25,311 bases of DNA from a virus, in IMG/VR virus record IMGVR_UViG_3300042934_000202, positions 1-25,311 of that record, one strand, 5' to 3'. The position numbers and the translations under genes are program-made. Below the pieces are notes generated by a model, which had not been told where the DNA came from, made no database searches, and was given only the letters and a program-made list of their open reading frames with translations. Positions 7,581 through 15,354 of the stretch are shown here, one piece after another (the stretch's first letter is position 1; the number at the start of each line of letters is the position of its first letter).

Positions 7581-7996
7581 CACAGACCCGCCTTCCGCAT
7601 GGCATCGTCGACCGCACGCAACACGCCGCGCATGAAGTCCTCTTCGTTCTCCGCCAGCGACGACGCGAGCTCGTTCCCCGGCGTCAGAGCGTTCGGTGAA
7701 CCCGGCGCCCCGAACTCGATCAGGTTGCCGAGATGCGCGGCACCGCCACGACCCTTCTCGTACCCGATTTCCGACTCAAGCGAACGCTTACGCGAGTTCA
7801 CGTCGAACGTGATCGCCCGCGCCGCCTGCCGGAAGTGGCGACGTGCACCAACCTTCCGCTGCGCCGCCTTCTTGATCCGGTTCGACGTCACATTCAGGGC
7901 AACCTTCAACGGCTCCTCGACGCCCTCCGCTGCAAGATCAAGGTCGGCGGCAAGCTTGTTCAGCTCGGAGAAATCGAACTCGATACCATCCGCCAT
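7580..7996 (-). CDS. HK97 gp10-like head-tail/tail completion protein
   Basis: 138 residues from ATG 7996 (MADGIEFDFSELNKLAADL). The diagnostic 'AHLGNLIEFGAPGSP' near residue 90-105 corresponds to the H-x-x-E-F-G motif of the HK97 gp10 family; a basic helix 'NRIKKAAQRKVGARRHF' precedes it. This family works in the head-tail junction. An upstream extension to 8080 has no support. GGAGG lies somewhat far (about 12 bases) before the ATG. Neighbours on both sides are connector proteins, in the standard order. Confidence 0.8.
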   Translation of the reverse strand: MADGIEFDFSELNKLAADLDLAAEGVEEPLKVALNVTSNRIKKAAQRKVGARRHFRQAARAITFDVNSRKRSLESEIGYEKGRGGAAHLGNLIEFGAPGSPNALTPGNELASSLAENEEDFMRGVLRAVDDAMRKAGL

Positions 7997-7997
7997 G

Positions 7998-8405
7998 TCA
8001 GTTCGCTTCCTCCACCGGATACCGGTGTGCGGTGACCTGACCAGCCTGCGGAAGACCCTTCGTCCGGGCCTCGCGACCAACCAGTGACGGGTCTGCTGTG
8101 GACGCAGTCACACGCCACAACGTATTCACCCCGACCAGCGGGGTAGCACCCACCGCGACGTGAATGTTCGTGTCCTGTACCGCGGGAACCTGCGATCCCT
8201 GCTCGCGCTCAGATACGGTCAGTGTGGCGGACTTCCACCGCCCCGGGACGGCAGGGTAGACCGTCACCTCAGTCTCGACGACAACACCGTCAGCATCCGG
8301 CTCCGACTTCGTCACGGTGTACACCTTGAACGTCTCCGTGAACCGCGACTCAGCCTGAGATCGCAGATAAGGGAGTTGCGCCGCGATGTCGTAGCCGAGG
8401 TTCAC
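7998..8405 (-). CDS. Head-tail connector (stopper-like, DUF6093-type)
   Basis: 135 residues from GTG 8405, which overlaps the upstream stop as GTGA. The pattern 'YLRSQAESRFTETFKVYTVTKSEPDADGVVVETEVTVYPAVPGRWKS', followed by 'VPAVQDTNIHVAVGATPLVGVNTLWRVTAS', fits actinophage head-closure (stopper) proteins of the DUF6093 type. They plug the portal-adaptor channel and provide the tail-docking surface. It sits between the adaptor and the gp10-like protein, as expected. Confidence 0.75.
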   Translation of the reverse strand: MNLGYDIAAQLPYLRSQAESRFTETFKVYTVTKSEPDADGVVVETEVTVYPAVPGRWKSATLTVSEREQGSQVPAVQDTNIHVAVGATPLVGVNTLWRVTASTADPSLVGREARTKGLPQAGQVTAHRYPVEEAN

Positions 8406-8872
8406 TCCTCGCCGCTTTCAAAGAGAGGGAACCCTGCGATGTCCACCCCGCAGGAGCAGTACGTTGCCCCAAGGACCAGTGAGCACCACGAAAGGTGGCT
8501 CGAGCACGTGCCGAGCATGTCGATCGCGAACGCGCCTGACGGTTCCGTGAGCCCAAGCAGCGCCCACATTTCGTCCGGGATCGCCACCCGACCTTTACCG
8601 GACCGGTAGGACTTCGATGTGGAACCGTCATCCACCGAAACGGTGACCTGGGTTGAGTCGTCCGGGCGCTTCACCTGCGCTACCACAGACTCACGAACTA
8701 CGTAATCAAGCTTCGCCTGATCGATGGTCTCGACTTCAAGCTGCACCCGACGCGCCTCGATGAGCATTTCAGCGTCATCGATCCACATCTCCCACTGCTG
8801 CTCAACCGGCGAGCCAGAGACGGGGACGGCCACCCCCAGAGCCACCGCAATGTTGTCGGTAGTTACAGACAC
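8402..8872 (-). CDS. Head-tail adaptor protein
   Basis: 156 residues if translation begins at GTG 8872 (VSVTTDNIAVALGVAVPVSG), with a G-rich run 6 bases upstream; a TTG at 8884 would add 4 residues. The N-terminal helices (about 1-70, '...WIDDAEMLIEARRVQLEVETIDQAKLDYVVRESVVAQV') are typical of the gp6/gp15-like adaptor that docks under the portal. The C-terminus is odd for this fold. It carries four cysteines in about 20 residues (CSSHLSWC...CSC), followed by GVDIAGFPLFE. That end may bind metal or be a lineage-specific addition. Confidence 0.75.
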   Translation of the reverse strand: MSVTTDNIAVALGVAVPVSGSPVEQQWEMWIDDAEMLIEARRVQLEVETIDQAKLDYVVRESVVAQVKRPDDSTQVTVSVDDGSTSKSYRSGKGRVAIPDEMWALLGLTEPSGAFAIDMLGTCSSHLSWCSLVLGATYCSCGVDIAGFPLFESGEE

Positions 8873-8887
8873 GACCGCCCCCAATCC

Positions 8888-9079
8888 TTAGTCGGACTCG
8901 ACACGTCCGATGTGTTCCTCACTCATGCCCGGCGCCGGGTTGATCTTGCGGCGCCGCCCGGGCTTCCGGGGTGCCGGCGAAGTCTCCTCCACCGGCACCC
9001 ACTCAGCACCCAGCCGCGCAACCTTCTCGTCAACGACAGACACAATCGCGCCCGACGCAGAGTTGCGCAGACGAACCAT
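8888..9079 (-). CDS. Small capsid-adjacent protein (DUF7302-like)
   Basis: 63 residues: 'VRLRNSASGAIVSVVDEKVARLGAEWVPVE' followed by a Pro/Lys/Arg-rich linker and the C-terminal peptide INPAPGMSEEHIGRVESD. The N-terminal part resembles the small protein commonly found directly after the capsid gene in actinophages (DUF7302). Its ATG overlaps the capsid stop (TGATG), with no obvious ribosome site, so it is probably translationally coupled to capsid. The C-terminal peptide is nearly the same as one at the end of the tape measure protein. Function unknown. Confidence 0.75.
   Translation of the reverse strand: MVRLRNSASGAIVSVVDEKVARLGAEWVPVEETSPAPRKPGRRRKINPAPGMSEEHIGRVESD
8908..8947 (-). repeat. 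Copy 2 of the 40-bp PAPGMSE repeat
   Basis: Partner of 2605-2644, located in the 3' end of the capsid-adjacent gene and read in the equivalent frame, so that the peptide as well as the DNA is conserved. Confidence 0.8.
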
Positions 9080-9975
9080 CAGACGAGGTCGTGGATCTTC
9101 GCGAACGCGTTCAGGTTCGCGATGCCCCAGCCGTAAACGACCTCAGCGCGGAACGCGACCTGGTTCTTACGCTTCAGGTCACCGCCACCGTCCGGGTCAC
9201 CGTAACGGATGACCTCGAGACCGATCGACTTCTGAACACCCCAACGGATGGCCGAGAAGTCACCGACGAAACCGAGGACATCGGTGTCGACCGCGAGGAC
9301 ACCGGTACCACGAACCGTGTTCGACACGGAAGCGCGGTGACCGTCGAGCTCGCTGGTCTCGATACCGAGACGGAAGTTCGGGTACAGCTTCTGCTCGGAG
9401 TTGGTACCGCGCAGAGCGGAGAACTTCGCCGCGTAGGTCGGGTCCAGGGCGATGTCGCGGGGAACGAAACCATCCGCGAGGACGAGCGCGTCGGCCGCGT
9501 CCAGGCTCACGTACGGCTTGTCCGCCGCCACGTACTCGACGAGGTTCGTTGTGTCGGTGAGGCCACCGTTCATCGCGGCGACAACCGCACCACCGGTCGG
9601 GTTGATCTCATGGAACACACCGAAGTCCAGGGCACGCGACAGCGCCGGCTGGATAAGAGCCAGGATCTCGTCAACGATCTCGAGCTGACGGTCCTCGTCC
9701 GCCCACAGAACCTCTTCGTTGAAACGGAGAGTCTTGTGGAACTTGAACGGCTTGATCGTCTTGCTCGTCGGCGTGACGGTCGATGCGCCCTTGTCGCCAC
9801 CTTCAGCGACGTACTCGGCCTCGCCGATGTCGAACGTCCACGACTCGCCCTCACCGAACGTCATCGGAGTCTGAGCGGAAAGGGTGGCAACAGCCGACCC
9901 GTTCTGGATCGCACCAAGCCACGGCGCAATCTTCTGCTTGGGGATCGAAAGCGACCCCGTAGCAAGTGATGTCAT
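9079..9975 (-). CDS. Major capsid protein (HK97 fold)
   Basis: 298 residues, starting at ATG 9975 with AAAGG 7 bases upstream. Features of short HK97-like capsid proteins without a delta domain are visible: N-terminal arm, then 'MTFGEGESWTFDIGEAEYVAEGGDKGASTVTPTSKTIKPFKFHKTLRFNEE' (E-loop and P-domain strand region), a long spine helix (about 95-120) and a C-terminal 'KNQVAFRAEVVYGWGIANLNAFAKI' strand. It follows a separate scaffold gene, so no maturation protease is needed in this block and none is seen. Confidence 0.93.
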   Translation of the reverse strand: MTSLATGSLSIPKQKIAPWLGAIQNGSAVATLSAQTPMTFGEGESWTFDIGEAEYVAEGGDKGASTVTPTSKTIKPFKFHKTLRFNEEVLWADEDRQLEIVDEILALIQPALSRALDFGVFHEINPTGGAVVAAMNGGLTDTTNLVEYVAADKPYVSLDAADALVLADGFVPRDIALDPTYAAKFSALRGTNSEQKLYPNFRLGIETSELDGHRASVSNTVRGTGVLAVDTDVLGFVGDFSAIRWGVQKSIGLEVIRYGDPDGGGDLKRKNQVAFRAEVVYGWGIANLNAFAKIHDLV

Positions 9976-9990
9976 TGTCTTGCCTTTCGG

Positions 9991-10488
9991 TTAGTCGGCC
10001 TGAGCGAACAGCCCCCGCGCGAATTCGCGAAGCTCCGTATCGTCCTTGCCAGTCGTTGTGGTCGCTCCCTCTTTCGGGGCGACATTTCCCTGCTTCTTGG
10101 AGTCCGCCTGACGTGCAGCAAGGCGCTGCGCCTGAGCCGTCAGAGTGGACTCGTCAGTACCGGTGAGGAACAGGTCTGCGTCGGACGGTTCGCCGTCCTT
10201 GCCCTTCTCAGTGCTGATCCCGAACCGTGCGGCGATGCTCGAACGAAGCGCCTCAGCCTTTGTGGTGCTGAGTTCCTGCTCAAGCGACTCCAGACGTTCC
10301 TCGAGCGTTTTTGCGCCGTCAGCCTTCGTCTTCAGTTCCGCGTAATCCGGGTACATCTGCTTCGCCAGACGGTCGGCACGCTCTCTCACGATGCGATCGA
10401 CGTCCGCCTGAGTGAAGGTCTGTTCCTGCTTCTGTTCCACGACTTCCGCGGCCTTCTCGGCTTCTGCGGGCGCTACTGGTTCAGTCAT
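9991..10488 (-). CDS. Capsid scaffolding protein
   Basis: 165 residues from ATG 10488 with GGAGAG 7 bases upstream. It is highly charged and almost entirely helical: an acidic Glu/Ala N-terminus, a coiled-coil-like middle (QADVDRIVRERADRLAKQM... and LEERLESLEQELSTTKAEALR) and a short hydrophobic C-terminus (LREFARGLFAQAD) of the kind that binds capsid protein. The gene is directly upstream of the capsid gene. Scaffold proteins direct procapsid assembly and leave before DNA fills the head. Confidence 0.9.
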   Translation of the reverse strand: MTEPVAPAEAEKAAEVVEQKQEQTFTQADVDRIVRERADRLAKQMYPDYAELKTKADGAKTLEERLESLEQELSTTKAEALRSSIAARFGISTEKGKDGEPSDADLFLTGTDESTLTAQAQRLAARQADSKKQGNVAPKEGATTTTGKDDTELREFARGLFAQAD

Positions 10489-10568
10489 TTCGGTACTCTC
10501 CGTTTTCGTGCCGTCGCACATTCACCGCGAAACCGTCGCGTGCGGCCACAGGAGACCCGTGGAAGCCT

Positions 10569-11243
10569 TTACTCTGGGTAGTTGGCGTCCAGGTAGTCCC
10601 GGACTCTCGCCCTCGTGGCGGGCGTCTTATTGCGCCGACTCGCCATGTACTGGAACTCGCCAACCTCAGTACCCGGATCGTTCTCCTTAAACACCGGCTG
10701 CGCCGTGCAATGACAATTCGGGTGAGCCGCGAACTGCACTGTTGACTGCCGGTAAACGGCGCCACGATCGGCCAGCATCCGACAGAATCGGCAGGTATTG
10801 GCCGACGCGAGACGCCGCCAACCCACCGACTCCGGGTCGTTCTGCCGGTTCGTGAGGATCGTGTCTCGGTACGGCTTCGCCGTCTCCAACTGCACAACCT
10901 CAGCAAGCCGCTTCGACGCCGTCTCCTCGTCATCCGAGAACAACGGGTCAGACGCCCACGCCACACCGCGCCGAATCTTCACCGTCCGGTCATTCACCAC
11001 AAACTCGGTGACGAACGTCCTGTCCCGAACACCAGCCCGGACTCGCTCTTCCTCGTAGAAGTCGACCGCCAACGCTGCCGATCCCTCCGAGAAGTAGCCG
11101 ATGATCTCCGGGACGCTGTTCAGAAGTGCCGCCCGACGCGCTGTAGGGCTACCAGGGAGAGCCACAAGCAGCCCGACCGCCGTATCTACCGACTCAGTCG
11201 TTACCAGCCTGAGCGCCGCCTTCGACTGAAGCGCTGTCACCAT
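10569..11243 (-). CDS. MuF-like minor capsid protein
   Basis: 224 residues, ATG 11243 with GAAGG 9 bases upstream; the start lies 50 bases inside the portal gene. The C-terminal half holds C151-x2-C154 and, after about 20 residues, H174-P-N-C177-H178-C179, the metal-binding pattern of phage Mu gpF/SPP1 gp7-like minor head proteins. These are few-copy proteins bound near the portal and in some phages enter the host with DNA. There is no fused toxin or protease domain. An 80-base gap without a gene separates it from the scaffold gene. Confidence 0.85.
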   Translation of the reverse strand: MVTALQSKAALRLVTTESVDTAVGLLVALPGSPTARRAALLNSVPEIIGYFSEGSAALAVDFYEEERVRAGVRDRTFVTEFVVNDRTVKIRRGVAWASDPLFSDDEETASKRLAEVVQLETAKPYRDTILTNRQNDPESVGWRRLASANTCRFCRMLADRGAVYRQSTVQFAAHPNCHCTAQPVFKENDPGTEVGEFQYMASRRNKTPATRARVRDYLDANYPE

Positions 11244-12630
11244 TAGCGACCGCCTTCGAGTTCAGCAACGACTGGACAACCGCCCGACCCTGCGCCTTCT
11301 GCCTCTCAGCAAGAGCACGCTTGATCGTCTGCTCATCCATCCCCAGCAGTTCCAGACCAACCTCGGTCTCAGCAAGCCACGGCACAGCCGCAAGCTGCTT
11401 CTGCCCCGCATCAGCCGCCGCCGACCGCGACACGTACTGCGGGTTACGCCACTTCGTGTCAATCGACGCCCACTCCGCAGGGATCTCGTCGAGATCGTTC
11501 TGAATGGCAAGACCTCGAGTCACCGACCGACGAACCGTAATCGACCAGTCGTCAGTGGCGCCCTCAGCCTCAGCAAGCAGGTTCTCTCGGGCCTCCGAGT
11601 ACGAATCCGCAGCAGTCGGGTTCGCCATGTCAGTGAGAGCGAAGTCCGCGTCCGACAGGTCAAACTCACGAGCCGTCAGCTTCGCCAGCGCGTTCATCTG
11701 CGCAAGATGCGCCTCGGGCGTCTCAGCCTTGAACTGCTTGATGTCCGCGCGCGGGTTCGTTGCTTCTTCGTCGTCCGGGATGCCGAACACACGCCCAAGC
11801 GCAACCTGCCACGACGCCTTCTGCGACCCATCCGCATTCTTGAAGATCGCATCACTCGCACCCAACAGCACAAGCTGCGGGATCGAGTAGATGTCCATGT
11901 GGCCCTCCATGCGAATCAACGCACGAACAGCCGCATCCTGAAGCCCAATCGTCGACCGGGTGATTCGCGAACGACCCATACGCCTCGACGCACGCGGCCG
12001 ATAAACCATCGGATCAGCCGGCACATGCCACGGATGCTCCGAGCGCCCCACCGTCCAACCCGACGAATCCTTCTCCGCGTTGATCGTCTCCCCATCGAGG
12101 TACAGAACGAACCCGGTAATCTTCCCGTCCTTACGAGAAGTCACAGACAGCAGATCATCCAGGCGACGCTTCCGGTTATTCCACGACCCGAACGCGTTCA
12201 ACGCATCCTTCGCATGAATCAGCGCCTTCGGCTCACCCTTCGACTCATCCCCCCGCGTCGTAATCAGATACGACACCCCATGGATCAGCGAATCCGTGCG
12301 CCCGTTCGCGATCTCCGACAGAAGGAAGTTGTTGTCCGTGAGCTCCTGGATACCAAGCGCATTGATATCCCCGTCAGTCCACACCATCCGATCGAGGTTG
12401 CAACGCCGAGCAAGCCCGTCAACACCCTTCGCGTTCCACCCCAGAATCAGCCCCAACCGCTTGTACTGCGGCGGAATCACCGACCCAACCTGCCTAATCG
12501 CCCGCTTCCCGTCATACACCGACGAACGCAGCAGATTGCGCTTCGACAGCGCCGCCAACTGCTCAGCGTTGTAGTTCAGGGTCACAAGCTCGTCATCTGA
12601 GAGACCAGGGACGTTGATTCGTTCGGCCAC
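11194..12630 (-). CDS. Portal protein (SPP1 gp6-like)
   Basis: 478 residues from GTG 12630, overlapping the terminase TAG by one base (TAGTG), with GGTGG 7 bases upstream. The order of elements fits the SPP1 gp6-like portal family. They are an N-terminal helical wing ('YNAEQLAALSKRNLLRSSVYDGKRAIRQVG'), the 'NAKGVDGLARRCNLDRMVW' region, the stem/clip residues, and the late conserved 'YSEARENLLAEAEGATDDW' helix. Portals form the dodecameric DNA gate at one capsid vertex and bind the terminase. The C-terminal 50 residues are Ala/Gly/Ser-rich and overlap the MuF start. Confidence 0.93.
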   Translation of the reverse strand: MAERINVPGLSDDELVTLNYNAEQLAALSKRNLLRSSVYDGKRAIRQVGSVIPPQYKRLGLILGWNAKGVDGLARRCNLDRMVWTDGDINALGIQELTDNNFLLSEIANGRTDSLIHGVSYLITTRGDESKGEPKALIHAKDALNAFGSWNNRKRRLDDLLSVTSRKDGKITGFVLYLDGETINAEKDSSGWTVGRSEHPWHVPADPMVYRPRASRRMGRSRITRSTIGLQDAAVRALIRMEGHMDIYSIPQLVLLGASDAIFKNADGSQKASWQVALGRVFGIPDDEEATNPRADIKQFKAETPEAHLAQMNALAKLTAREFDLSDADFALTDMANPTAADSYSEARENLLAEAEGATDDWSITVRRSVTRGLAIQNDLDEIPAEWASIDTKWRNPQYVSRSAAADAGQKQLAAVPWLAETEVGLELLGMDEQTIKRALAERQKAQGRAVVQSLLNSKAVANGDSASVEGGAQAGND

Positions 12631-14105
12631 TAGAGAACCACCGCCGTCCTAGATCCAGAACGCCGGGTAGGACGCTCAACGTTGTCTTTCTGGGCACCCC
12701 ACAGGGCGAGTGTTTGCGATACGACCGGCGAGATGTTGGACGCGGCGTCTTTCCGGTTCCACGCCCACCCGCCCTGAAGCGGGCGCTTAGCGGCAACCGA
12801 CAAGGCGGCGTTCACCTGTGGCTGATCCGTGTGGAACACGGTGCCGTCCACGATCCCGTCGTGGTACTTCGCGCAGCCGATAGCCATGTCACGCCCCTCT
12901 GCCGCTGCGAGCGTCACAACAATGTCCGTACCGATCAGGTAGTGGCGCCCCTTGCGCTTCTCCACCAGGCCGGACATCTCATCCGCGACCACAGCGTGAA
13001 GCTTGTTCTTCTCCGCGCGCGCAACAACCCACGGGATGACCCAGTCGACGCCGCGGCGTTCGTCATCGAGCTCCACATGCCAGTTCTTGTCGAACCGTTG
13101 GCCGGCGAGCGACACGGAAGCGGTCTTACGGTCAGGCGGAACATCAAGCGCGAGCGTAAGACGGTCAACCGGCATAGATGCCGGGTCGGCCTGGTCGCCC
13201 CACGCCTTCTCGTCAATAACCTGCGGAGAGACATCCGGGTCCCAGATTCCAAGCGCCTCACGCTTGAACCCGTCATCCGTGAACGCCTCACGCATCCGCA
13301 ACATCGCCTCTTCAGGCGTGAAATGCGGGTACGACGGATTCGCGACAGCCCACTGCTTGCGGTCGTCAGGATCAGCCTTCTCGTCCGCCGAAATCTCGAC
13401 GAACACCGTATCCTTCGACGTCTTCGCCAAAGCACGAGCCCGCTTGTTCGCGAACACCTCGGAAGGGTCCTGCGGACGCGGCGGAGTCCCCATCATGAAC
13501 ATCAGCGGGTTATCCGCCCGGTTCATAGACGGAACCATGTTCTCGAGCGCGGAATCCGTCAGGATCTGCGCCTCATCCAGAACAAGGAACGACACCTTCT
13601 GCTTACCGCGACCAAAGCCACGCTCACGCGCCCCAAACTCGATACGCGACCGGTTACGGAACACAATCCGCTGCTGACCGTTCGTGCTACGAACCGCGCG
13701 GACGTGCGGCGCCACCTTGCGCATCTGCGCCATCGCAGACATCGCCTCGAAAGTCTCATCCGCGGTGTTGCTGTGGTGCGCGGTCCAGATGACCTTCGTC
13801 CCCGGCTTCAGGAGACACAGCGCGAACGCGATCATGCCGACAAGGAACGTCTTCCCGACCTGGCGGGGTATGGAGATGACCACGCCGCCAACAGACGCCG
13901 CATAGATCCCGTTTGGACGGAGCGCAAACGCACACCGGCCAATACCGTCCTGCCAAGTCTCCAGATTCCCGCCAAGAGCACGAATCTGAGCTGCGATCCT
14001 CCCCCAAGACTGAGGACCACCAATCCCCTCAGGAATCGACAGATGACGGGCAACCTCAGATAGCTTCTTCGTCCCAGGTTTCGTCGGCGTCGAACTCGGC
14101 ATCAT
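12630..14105 (-). CDS. terL: Terminase large subunit
   Basis: 491 residues from ATG 14105 (or the next ATG, 14102); GAGG lies just upstream. The frame is open to 14258, but that N-terminal extension is an Arg/Cys-rich shadow of the small subunit gene. The ATPase domain shows Walker A R-Q-V-G-K-T at about 81-86 and Walker B L-V-L-D-E-A at about 174-179, followed by the 'MMGTPPRP' coupling motif. The nuclease half shows Asp residues in 'LTLALDVPPDRKT' (about 321), 'HAVVADEMSG' (about 375) and 'YHDGIVDG'. It pumps DNA into the procapsid and cuts genome ends. Confidence 0.95.
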   Translation of the reverse strand: MMPSSTPTKPGTKKLSEVARHLSIPEGIGGPQSWGRIAAQIRALGGNLETWQDGIGRCAFALRPNGIYAASVGGVVISIPRQVGKTFLVGMIAFALCLLKPGTKVIWTAHHSNTADETFEAMSAMAQMRKVAPHVRAVRSTNGQQRIVFRNRSRIEFGARERGFGRGKQKVSFLVLDEAQILTDSALENMVPSMNRADNPLMFMMGTPPRPQDPSEVFANKRARALAKTSKDTVFVEISADEKADPDDRKQWAVANPSYPHFTPEEAMLRMREAFTDDGFKREALGIWDPDVSPQVIDEKAWGDQADPASMPVDRLTLALDVPPDRKTASVSLAGQRFDKNWHVELDDERRGVDWVIPWVVARAEKNKLHAVVADEMSGLVEKRKGRHYLIGTDIVVTLAAAEGRDMAIGCAKYHDGIVDGTVFHTDQPQVNAALSVAAKRPLQGGWAWNRKDAASNISPVVSQTLALWGAQKDNVERPTRRSGSRTAVVL

Positions 14106-14346
14106 CAGCCTCTTCCTCGGCCCGCGCCTCCAGCCCCTCGATCTCCTTCGACAAGATCGAAACCTGACGGTGCATCGCAGCCTTCGCCGGCCCCTGCATG
14201 TTCGGCAGATCAGACACAATCTCCCGACGCTGCGCCAGAAGAATCTGCAAGTAGTCACCCGACTCGATCGCCTCAGCGAGACTCAGGATCTTGGGCGCAG
14301 GAGGAGCCTCGCCCGGCTTGACAACACGCAAAGGTGCCTTAGCCAT
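14056..14346 (-). CDS. Terminase small subunit-like protein
   Basis: 96 residues, ATG 14346 with GGAGG 6 bases upstream. Basic, Pro-rich N-terminus (MAKAPLRVVKPGEAPPAPK), then 'LSLAEAIESGDYLQILLAQRREIVSDLP' and a coiled-coil helix 'HRQVSILSKEIEGLEARAEEEADDAEFDADE'. This is the usual short protein in front of the large terminase in actinobacterial phages and is taken as the DNA-recognition subunit. It overlaps the large subunit start by about 50 bases, suggesting coupled synthesis. A clear HTH is not visible, so the assignment relies on position and family resemblance. Confidence 0.8.
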   Translation of the reverse strand: MAKAPLRVVKPGEAPPAPKILSLAEAIESGDYLQILLAQRREIVSDLPNMQGPAKAAMHRQVSILSKEIEGLEARAEEEADDAEFDADETWDEEAI

Positions 14347-14461
14347 GCCGAACCTCCAAACGAAAAAAAGCGCGGGGGGAGATCATCCGTATACCCGGAG
14401 GGCTGTCGTGCCCCCTTAGGGGGAGACCCCGACCACCCGGTTTGTCAGCCGGTCGACCGGT
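14347..14461 (-). other. Hairpin-rich gap upstream of terminase; candidate cos region
   Basis: This 115-base gap between an HNH gene and the small terminase gene holds a T7 tract next to a G/C run (CCCCCCGCGC on the minus strand, 14370-14379), a CCCCC-TTA-GGGGG hairpin (14411-14423) and the 12-bp palindrome CCGGTCGACCGG (14449-14460). cos sites of actinophages usually lie just before terminase genes and often have GC-rich overhangs. Location and structure fit, but the cut position cannot be read from sequence. Confidence 0.4.
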
Positions 14462-14728
14462 CTAGTCGAGTGCTCCTGATCTCCGCACTATGGGTGCGTA
14501 TGGTCGGGCGCGCTTGGTGGAGTTACAGTCAGCGTGTGCTGCTCTCAGGTTCTCGAGCGAGTCGGCTCCACCCCGGTCGAGGGGCACGACGTGGTCGATG
14601 ACGAAGCATCGCTTGTCTGGCCACTTGATGGTGTAGTCGATGGGTAGTCCGCAGATGTGGCAGGCTGCACGGGATGCAGCGATGACCTTGCGTGCGCGCT
14701 TACGTACGACATCGTTACGCGCAGCCAT
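14462..14728 (-). CDS. HNH endonuclease next to terminase
   Basis: 88 residues from ATG 14728, with AAGGAG 5 bases upstream (a GTG at 14734 is less likely). It has C23-x2-C26, D45-H46, N60, H65 and C68-N69, the full HNH/zinc pattern (CHICGLPI... VIDHVVPLDRGGADSLENLRAAHADCN). Short HNH proteins in this exact place are known in cos phages such as HK97, where they assist terminase in making specific nicks for packaging. That packaging role is inferred here from the location, as opposed to a homing role for the next gene. Confidence 0.88.
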   Translation of the reverse strand: MAARNDVVRKRARKVIAASRAACHICGLPIDYTIKWPDKRCFVIDHVVPLDRGGADSLENLRAAHADCNSTKRARPYAPIVRRSGALD

Positions 14729-14738
14729 CCCCACTCCT

Positions 14739-15230
14739 TCAAGCGACTCGCTTCTGCATCAGTCGCAACGAACGGACGTGCTGCTTTGATACGCCAAACC
14801 TGCGGCCCAGCTCGGCGTCGTTGCCTACGATGGGCGCCAGCCTACGAATCTCCGCCACCTGGTCGTCAGTGAGCTTTGCGGAGCGGTGCGTCTCGCCGTG
14901 TGACGAGCGCCTGCGACCCTTCTCGTCCATGTCGCGCATGTTGTCGGCCGGTGTGCCGAGGAACAGGTGCTCCGGATTGCAGCAGGGCGGGTTGTCGCAG
15001 CGGTGTAGGACATGCCATCCATCCGGGATGGGGCCATTGGCTAGCATCCATGCGACGCGGTGAGTGCTCTCGTGGCCTGCACCGCGAGATCCGCGGGTCA
15101 TGTGCCCGTGACCGAATGTCCCGCGAATGGCGCCGGTCCACTCGATACAGCCGTTATGTCCCTCAACCAGCTTGGCCGCGAGACGTGATTCGACGGTGGC
15201 CGTGAATCCAAGTGCTGTAAGATCGTGCAT
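14739..15230 (-). CDS. HNH homing-type endonuclease with C-terminal HTH
   Basis: 163 residues, ATG 15230 with GGAGGAG 6 bases upstream. The centre carries the HNH_3 signature 'HVLHRCDNPPCCNPEHLFLGT' (key residues H76, N80, N85, H88), preceded by the N-terminal 'GCIEWTGA...G.G' AP2/HNH companion region. Residues about 137-156 (NDAELGRRFGVSKQHVRSL) form a resolvase-like HTH for DNA recognition. This layout is that of free-standing phage homing endonucleases. It is closely similar in plan to the HNH gene at 24219-24713. It may be a selfish insertion beside the packaging genes. Confidence 0.9.
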   Translation of the reverse strand: MHDLTALGFTATVESRLAAKLVEGHNGCIEWTGAIRGTFGHGHMTRGSRGAGHESTHRVAWMLANGPIPDGWHVLHRCDNPPCCNPEHLFLGTPADNMRDMDEKGRRRSSHGETHRSAKLTDDQVAEIRRLAPIVGNDAELGRRFGVSKQHVRSLRLMQKRVA

Positions 15231-15259
15231 ATCGAACTCCTCCAGTGGGTTCGGTCATG

Positions 15260-15310
15260 CCCCCGGATGTTGACGCATCGCGGGGGTTCATCGTGCTCAG
15301 AGCGGAGCAC
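15260..15310 (-). terminator. Two hairpins upstream of the HNH gene
   Basis: CCCCCG-GATG (15260-15269) pairs with CATC-G-CGGGGG (15276-15286), one bulged G; then GTGCTC (15293-15298) pairs with GAGCAC (15305-15310). On the minus strand both precede the HNH ribosome site. No T-run follows, so termination is possible but unproven. Confidence 0.4.
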
Positions 15311-15354
15311 ACACGCATGGTGTACCTCGGAGGTTCAGGTGTCGAAGGGAATGT

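Noticed and set aside
11707-12600. 297-codon plus-strand frame across the portal gene
   Set aside because: Arg/Pro-rich low-complexity translation, antisense to a well-supported portal protein.
12714-14063. 449-codon open frame on the plus strand across the terminase gene
   Set aside because: It is the antisense shadow of the large terminase gene in GC-rich DNA; its product is Arg/His/Pro-rich with no domain, while the opposite strand shows clear Walker motifs.
14106-14258. 51-codon N-terminal extension of the large terminase
   Set aside because: Arg/Cys-rich and fully inside the small terminase gene; a ribosome site precedes the internal ATGs.
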